Below, one piece after another: positions 60,320 to 64,000 of a DNA stretch of 64,000 bases. Position numbers and translations under genes: made by a program. Below the pieces are notes generated by a model. The model searched no databases. It worked only from the letters and a program-made list of their open reading frames with translations, and had not been told where the DNA came from. How positions within the stretch are numbered: the stretch's first letter is position 1; each line of letters starts with the position of its first letter. The DNA comes from Microbispora hainanensis (GTDB lineage Bacteria; Actinomycetota; Actinomycetes; Streptosporangiales; Streptosporangiaceae), in NCBI RefSeq assembly GCF_036186745.1, contig NZ_CP108086.1, forward strand, positions 4,216,001-4,280,000. Direction: 5' to 3'.

Positions 60320-60354
60320 CGTACGGCTCCCGCCACCCCGGCGGGAGCCGTACG
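60320..60354 (+). terminator. Terminator of the MFS gene
   Basis: A perfect 15-bp stem (CGTACGGCTCCCGCC) with loop ACCCC lies 15 nt after the stop codon. Confidence 0.8.
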
Positions 60355-60386
60355 CGCGCCCGGGCCGGGCGCGCCCGCTCGCTCAG

Positions 60387-60392
60387 TAGACT
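60387..60392 (+). promoter_or_regulatory. -10 box of a leaderless DUF3039 gene
   Basis: TAGACT ends 8 nt before the GTG at 60401, and there is no ribosome site. Confidence 0.5.
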
Positions 60393-60400
60393 TGGTATCC

Positions 60401-60652
60401 GTGAGCGGCACGAAGATTCTTCCCGAGAGCGACGTAACACCCCGGCTCTCGCACGGCGACGGTGACCACGAGCGCTTCTCGCACTTCGCCGACAAGAACA
60501 AGATCACTGAAAGCTACGTCACCGGCGCGCCGGTGCGGGCCCTGTGCGGCAAGGTCTGGGTGCCCAGCCGCGACCCGAAGAAGTATCCGGTCTGCCCGGA
60601 GTGCAAGGAGATCTACGACGGGCTGCCCAAGGGCGAACCGTCCGGCGAGTGA
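60401..60652 (+). CDS. DUF3039 small zinc-ribbon-like protein
   Basis: The 83-residue protein has a conserved HERFSHFADKNKITESYVTG segment and then ALCGKVWVPSRD, PVCPECKEIYDGLP. The three cysteines with a histidine could bind zinc. It is widespread in actinobacteria and of unknown function. The leaderless GTG start is set by the TAGACT box. Confidence 0.9.
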   Translation: MSGTKILPESDVTPRLSHGDGDHERFSHFADKNKITESYVTGAPVRALCGKVWVPSRDPKKYPVCPECKEIYDGLPKGEPSGE

Positions 60653-60723
60653 GTGTCGATCCGGGATCATCGCGTCCCCTGCGGCTAGGGTCTGCCTTCT
60701 GACCAGCCGTATCGGGGGAACGA

Positions 60724-62244
60724 ATGGTTCGGCGACCCATCGCCGTCGTCCTTGCATGCCTTTACGCGCTGGGCGGCGCGTGCGCCGTCCCGGCCACCGC
60801 AGCCTCCCGGGCGCCCGGTGGTCTCACCGGCGCCGCACTGCGTGAATCGCCGGCCTCCCGGCCGGACGCCTGCCTTACCCGCAACGCCGCACCGAAGCGC
60901 CGGAAGGGCGCGGGCAGGCTGACGCGCGCCATGGAGCCGCGTGTGCCGGGGCCGGACGAGGTCGCCCGGATGTCGGCCGACCTGGTCCGCAGGCTTGGCG
61001 CGGCGCGGACGCAAGAGGCCGCTCAGCCGGCAGAAGCCGCGCCGCCGAGAGCGACCGCGCAGGCAAGAGAAGCCGCGCGGGTTGGGGAAGCCGCGCGGGC
61101 AGGTGAACCCCTGCCGCCGAGAGCGACCGCGCGGCCTGCGGTCACCCCGCAGCCGGGGGCGGCGGTGCAGCCCGGGACGACGACGGCGCGGCCGGGGGCG
61201 ACGATGCGGCCGGGGAGCGGGGCCGCCGCGCGGCGGAGCGGTTCCGCGGCCCTCGAACGGATCACTGTCCCGGTGCGGGTGCACATCATCAGGGACCGCA
61301 CGCTCGGCCTGCCCGACTCCGCCGTCTCCCGGCAGATCGCCGTGCTCAACACCGCCTACTCCGGCGGGTACGGCGGTGCCGACACCGGCGTGCGCTTCGA
61401 GCTCAAGGGCATCACGCATACCGAGAACCGGGACTGGTTCCGCGACCCCCTCGGCAACGAGGAGCCGATGAAGAAGAAGCTGCGGGTTGGTGGTCCCGAG
61501 ACGCTCAACCTCTACATCGCGCAGCTGAGCCGGCTCGTGCTCGGCTACTCCACCTATCCGTACTGGTATGACGACGAGCCCGTGCTGGACGGCGTGGTGA
61601 TCGACTGGCGGAGCGTCCCCGGCGGCCCGCTGCGCGACTTCGCCAGGGGCTTCACGGCCGTGCACGAGATCGGCCACTGGCTGGGCCTGCTGCACACCTT
61701 CGAGAACGGCTGCAAGGCCCCGGGCGACTCGGTGGACGACACGCCCCCCGAGGCACACCCGACGAACGGCTGCCCTGCGAAGAAGGACAGTTGCCCGGCT
61801 CCGGGCAGCGATCCGGTGCACAACTTCATGGACTACGCCCAGGACCGCTGCATGCGCGAGTTCACCGTGGGCCAGGGCGTACGCATCCACCAGATGTGGG
61901 ACGCCTACCGCCGCCCGGCGCCGCTGGGAACCGAGGCGGCGGCGGAGAAGGCCGCCGCCGGGGTGGCCGCGGCGGGGCTTCAGGAGGCCGCGCCGGCGCC
62001 TCAGGGGACCGCTGTGGATGTCGCCGACGGCACGGAGGCGTCAAGCAGCACCGCGAGCGACCTCGATGCCGTACCCGTGGGCGACGCCCTGAGCGACACC
62101 GTGAGCGACACCGTGAGCGACACCGCGAACGGAGCGGCGAGCGACCCTGCGAGTGACCCTGTGAGCGACCCTGCGAGTGACCTTGTGCCGGGTCTCGCCA
62201 CCCGGGGCTCCGAGCAACCCGGCTGGCGACGCGTAGGGCGATGA
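60724..62244 (+). CDS. Secreted M43-like zinc metalloprotease
   Basis: The 506-residue protein has a signal peptide (about 1-27) and a low-complexity Ala/Arg/Pro linker (about 90-175). Its metalloprotease domain carries the zinc motif HEIGHWLGLLHTF (about 314-326) and a Met-turn NFMDYAQDRCM. Paired cysteines (NGCKAPG, NGCPAKKDSC) are as in pappalysin/cytophagalysin M43 enzymes. The last 100 or so residues are disordered with DTVSD/DPASDP repeats. GGGGGAACGA precedes the ATG. It probably degrades extracellular protein. Confidence 0.9.
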   Translation: MVRRPIAVVLACLYALGGACAVPATAASRAPGGLTGAALRESPASRPDACLTRNAAPKRRKGAGRLTRAMEPRVPGPDEVARMSADLVRRLGAARTQEAAQPAEAAPPRATAQAREAARVGEAARAGEPLPPRATARPAVTPQPGAAVQPGTTTARPGATMRPGSGAAARRSGSAALERITVPVRVHIIRDRTLGLPDSAVSRQIAVLNTAYSGGYGGADTGVRFELKGITHTENRDWFRDPLGNEEPMKKKLRVGGPETLNLYIAQLSRLVLGYSTYPYWYDDEPVLDGVVIDWRSVPGGPLRDFARGFTAVHEIGHWLGLLHTFENGCKAPGDSVDDTPPEAHPTNGCPAKKDSCPAPGSDPVHNFMDYAQDRCMREFTVGQGVRIHQMWDAYRRPAPLGTEAAAEKAAAGVAAAGLQEAAPAPQGTAVDVADGTEASSSTASDLDAVPVGDALSDTVSDTVSDTANGAASDPASDPVSDPASDLVPGLATRGSEQPGWRRVGR

Positions 62245-62422
62245 GGGATCATCACAGGAACAGGGCGGTGACGAATCGGTCGGAGCCGTTGACGTCGCGG
62301 CGCGGGTATGAGTAACTCCACAGCAGCGTTCATGGTCACGAAGCCTCGCGCCCGGCCCTGAGCGCCGAGTCGCTCGCCGGTTCCGTCCCACACGCCCGGC
62401 CCAGGCCGCCCGGGGAGGCTAT

Positions 62423-63313
62423 GTGGATGACCAGTGGACCCGCCGGGTCTGGCCACCCGCGGAGGAGGAGTCTCCGCCGTCCGGACAGGCGCCCAGTCGC
62501 CCGTACGGCGTCCCGGGCGGGCCGCCGCGGTCGTCCACGCCCCCTCGGTGGCCGACACGGCCGTACGGCGGCCGTGAGCCGGAGCGGAACCCCACCGAGG
62601 AGAGCCTCACCGGCCTGTACGGCGCGCCGGTCGCCGAACGGTCACAGTCCGGCCGCCCGGCCTGGCCCTCGCTGGGCCTGGAGTCCCCCGAGCCCGAGGA
62701 CGACCTGCCTCCGTCGGCGCGCCGCTACCGTGCGCCAGAGACGCCTCCCCGCCCGATGCCGCGGTGGTTACGGCGCCTTCTCGTCGGCGGCCTCGCGCTG
62801 GTCTGCTCGGCCGCCGTCATCGGCGCGGTGGTGGTCACGGTCCTGAACCGGGCCGAGAGCGCGCCCCCCACGGTGGTCCACGACCAGATCGCCGGGGTCT
62901 CCTACACGTTGCCGCCGGAGTGGCGGGAGGGCGTGGTCGCGCCAGTGACCGGCTTCACGTCCGCCGCCGCGCGCGGCGACAGCGCCACGGTCATGGCCCG
63001 GCCCGGCGACCGGGTGGACCCGCCCAACCTGCGTTCGGCCGTCATCGACCTGAGCGATCTCTACACGCAGCTGCTGCTGCACGGCGACAAGGTCGAGGTG
63101 ATCGATGACCGCGCCGTGACCGTCGGCGGGCGGCCGGGCCACACCCGGGCCGTACGCGCCGAATACACCGACGTGGTGAACGAGCCCGCCTTCATGCGGG
63201 TGACCCTGCTGACCAGGCCGGACGGCGGCAGCACGGTCCTGCTCGGGCTGGCCCATCCCGACCGTCCCCAGTCCCGCGCCGAGATCGAGGGCCTCATGTT
63301 GGGAGCCCGCTGA
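62423..63313 (+). CDS. Membrane-anchored protein with Pro-rich cytoplasmic domain
   Basis: The 296-residue protein has a Pro/Arg/Glu-rich front (about 1-112) and one membrane helix (about 115-140, RRLLVGGLALVCSAAVIGAVVV). An extracytoplasmic domain of about 150 residues follows, containing YTLPPEWREG and FTSAAARGDSATVMARPG. The exterior domain is reminiscent of DUF3558/PsbP-like folds, but I cannot assign it. GTG 62423 follows GGGGAGG. Confidence 0.75.
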   Translation: MDDQWTRRVWPPAEEESPPSGQAPSRPYGVPGGPPRSSTPPRWPTRPYGGREPERNPTEESLTGLYGAPVAERSQSGRPAWPSLGLESPEPEDDLPPSARRYRAPETPPRPMPRWLRRLLVGGLALVCSAAVIGAVVVTVLNRAESAPPTVVHDQIAGVSYTLPPEWREGVVAPVTGFTSAAARGDSATVMARPGDRVDPPNLRSAVIDLSDLYTQLLLHGDKVEVIDDRAVTVGGRPGHTRAVRAEYTDVVNEPAFMRVTLLTRPDGGSTVLLGLAHPDRPQSRAEIEGLMLGAR

Positions 63314-63920
63314 CCCCACCGTCGTTCCCGCCGCCGTTGCTCCAGCCACCCCGCCCGCCCGCACCGCGCGCCACCGGGGCCTAACGCCCCCGCACCCCCG
63401 CGCGTGCCGCGCCACTCTCGCCCGCGGCACCACGCGCGCCGCGCCTCCCGCCTCGTGTGGCCTCCTGCGCCTCTGCGGAGCGGGGCGCCTATGGGCCCGG
63501 CTGCCCTGCACACCACGCCATTCGCGCCTCGCGTGCCCCTGGCGTATTGCGGTGCTCCGGTCCTGGGGTCGTGCGTCCGCTATGTCGGGAAATAGCGCCT
63601 GCTATCTCTCCTTGAATCCTCTCCGTTGATATGGGCGTTGAATCGGGACAGTATGCGATATGGCGGCCTGCTTCTTTGTCGCGTACGTCCGATCGAATGT
63701 GCATATCGGTGAGTTAGTGGTTTCTCCGGTGCTCGATCCCGCGATAGCGGGAGATCGCGGCATTTTCGGTGCGGCTTTGAGATAGGCGGAGCATCTGTTT
63801 GCCGGTATCCGATAAGTGGCTCGCTGCCCACGTTTCCCCTGACAGGTATCTTCGATGTCGCATCGCACGAAAACGCGGTGACCCGGAAACACCAATTCTC
63901 ACCATGGGGGGGAAATCAAA
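63314..63920. other. Gene-free region with an AT-rich distal half
   Basis: No gene is seen in these 607 bases. The left half is very C-rich and structureless. From about 63590 the sequence becomes much less GC-rich than anything else in the window and holds a promoter candidate and a small stem-loop (TCCCGC-GATA-GCGGGA at 63737-63752). It is the upstream region of the last gene. Confidence 0.6.
63626..63654 (+). promoter_or_regulatory. Candidate promoter of the last gene
   Basis: TTGATA (63626-63631) and CAGTAT (63649-63654) are 17 nt apart. A transcript from here would carry a leader of about 260 nt. Confidence 0.4.
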
Positions 63921-64000
63921 TTGATTTCTCGTAGGAGCAGCTCGGCCTCTGGTTCGCGTGGCGCCGGTCGCCTGCTGGCGCGGGCCGCCGCAGTGGCCGT
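63921..64000 (+). CDS. Start of a secreted protein
   Basis: A TTG at 63921 follows a GGGGGGGAAA ribosome site at 5-6 nt. The visible 26 residues (ISRRSSSASGSRGAGRLLARAAAVAV) have a basic start and the beginning of a hydrophobic core, as in a signal peptide. The gene runs off the window. Confidence 0.6.
   Translation, partial: MISRRSSSASGSRGAGRLLARAAAVA

Noticed and set aside
63600..63920. Cyclic di-AMP (ydaO) riboswitch
   Set aside because: I could not find the conserved G-rich and A-rich core segments of that class, only a small stem-loop, so I left it as an unclassified leader.

Overview
The window is chromosomal DNA of a very GC-rich filamentous actinomycete. Genes are tightly packed, GTG and TTG starts are common, and several genes look leaderless, with a TAnnnT box about 8 nt before the start. 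Gene order closely follows the thr-rho-atp block and its downstream region in Streptomyces coelicolor (roughly SCO5355-SCO5415) and Mycobacterium tuberculosis (roughly Rv1295-Rv1324). The presence of glyA remains, a FilP-like cytoskeletal protein, MeaB and isobutyryl-CoA mutase favours a sporulating, mycelial lineage. A Streptosporangiaceae-like organism is my best guess, but that is inference from memory of synteny and was not tested.

Layout. 1-2 kb: the end of a coiled-coil protein facing a family 2 glycosyltransferase. 2-10 kb: housekeeping genes thrC, thrB, rho, rpmE, prfA, prmC and a tsaC/ywlC-type gene. 10.1-15.4 kb: a lineage-specific insert. It holds a 1163-residue protein that is mostly low-complexity repeats between two small folded ends, a small WXG100-like protein, and the wreck of a serine hydroxymethyltransferase gene (glyA). 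15.4-25.3 kb: a WecA-type phosphoglycosyltransferase, two small ATP synthase accessory membrane proteins, the complete atpBEFHAGDC operon and a DUF2550 protein. 25.3-33.4 kb: an accessory segment with cobalamin adenosyltransferase, TetR regulators, an ABC-2 exporter with a duplicated gene junction, an NmrA-like reductase, NucS and two alpha/beta hydrolases. 33.6-37.9 kb: a FilP/DivIVA-like coiled-coil protein, methylmalonyl-CoA epimerase, acetyl-CoA acetyltransferase and MeaB. 38-48.7 kb: membrane and secreted proteins, a MarR regulator, a Cpe/LpqF-type serine hydrolase, a subtilase and IcmA. 48.8-64 kb: a winged-helix regulator, a PLP decarboxylase, a DinB-like protein, a thioredoxin/TPR protein, an ACT-malic enzyme, an AlgH protein, a secreted beta-mannanase with CBM2, a frameshifted leucine-rich-repeat gene, a TetR/MFS efflux pair, a DUF3039 protein, an M43 metalloprotease, a membrane-anchored protein, and the start of a secreted protein behind a long AT-rich leader.

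How the genes work together. The atp genes build the F1Fo ATP synthase. The adenosyltransferase, MeaB, the epimerase, the thiolase and IcmA form a cobalamin-dependent acyl-CoA module, although the small mutase subunit and MCM are not in the window. Several TetR genes sit beside palindromes in shared promoter regions, which gives clear local regulatory circuits.

Short tandem repeats (periods 6, 12, 13, 14, 18 and 39 bp) recur at gene ends and in linkers. I saw no rRNA or tRNA gene, no insertion sequence and no CRISPR array. The most unusual item is the WXG100-like insert between tsaC and wecA.
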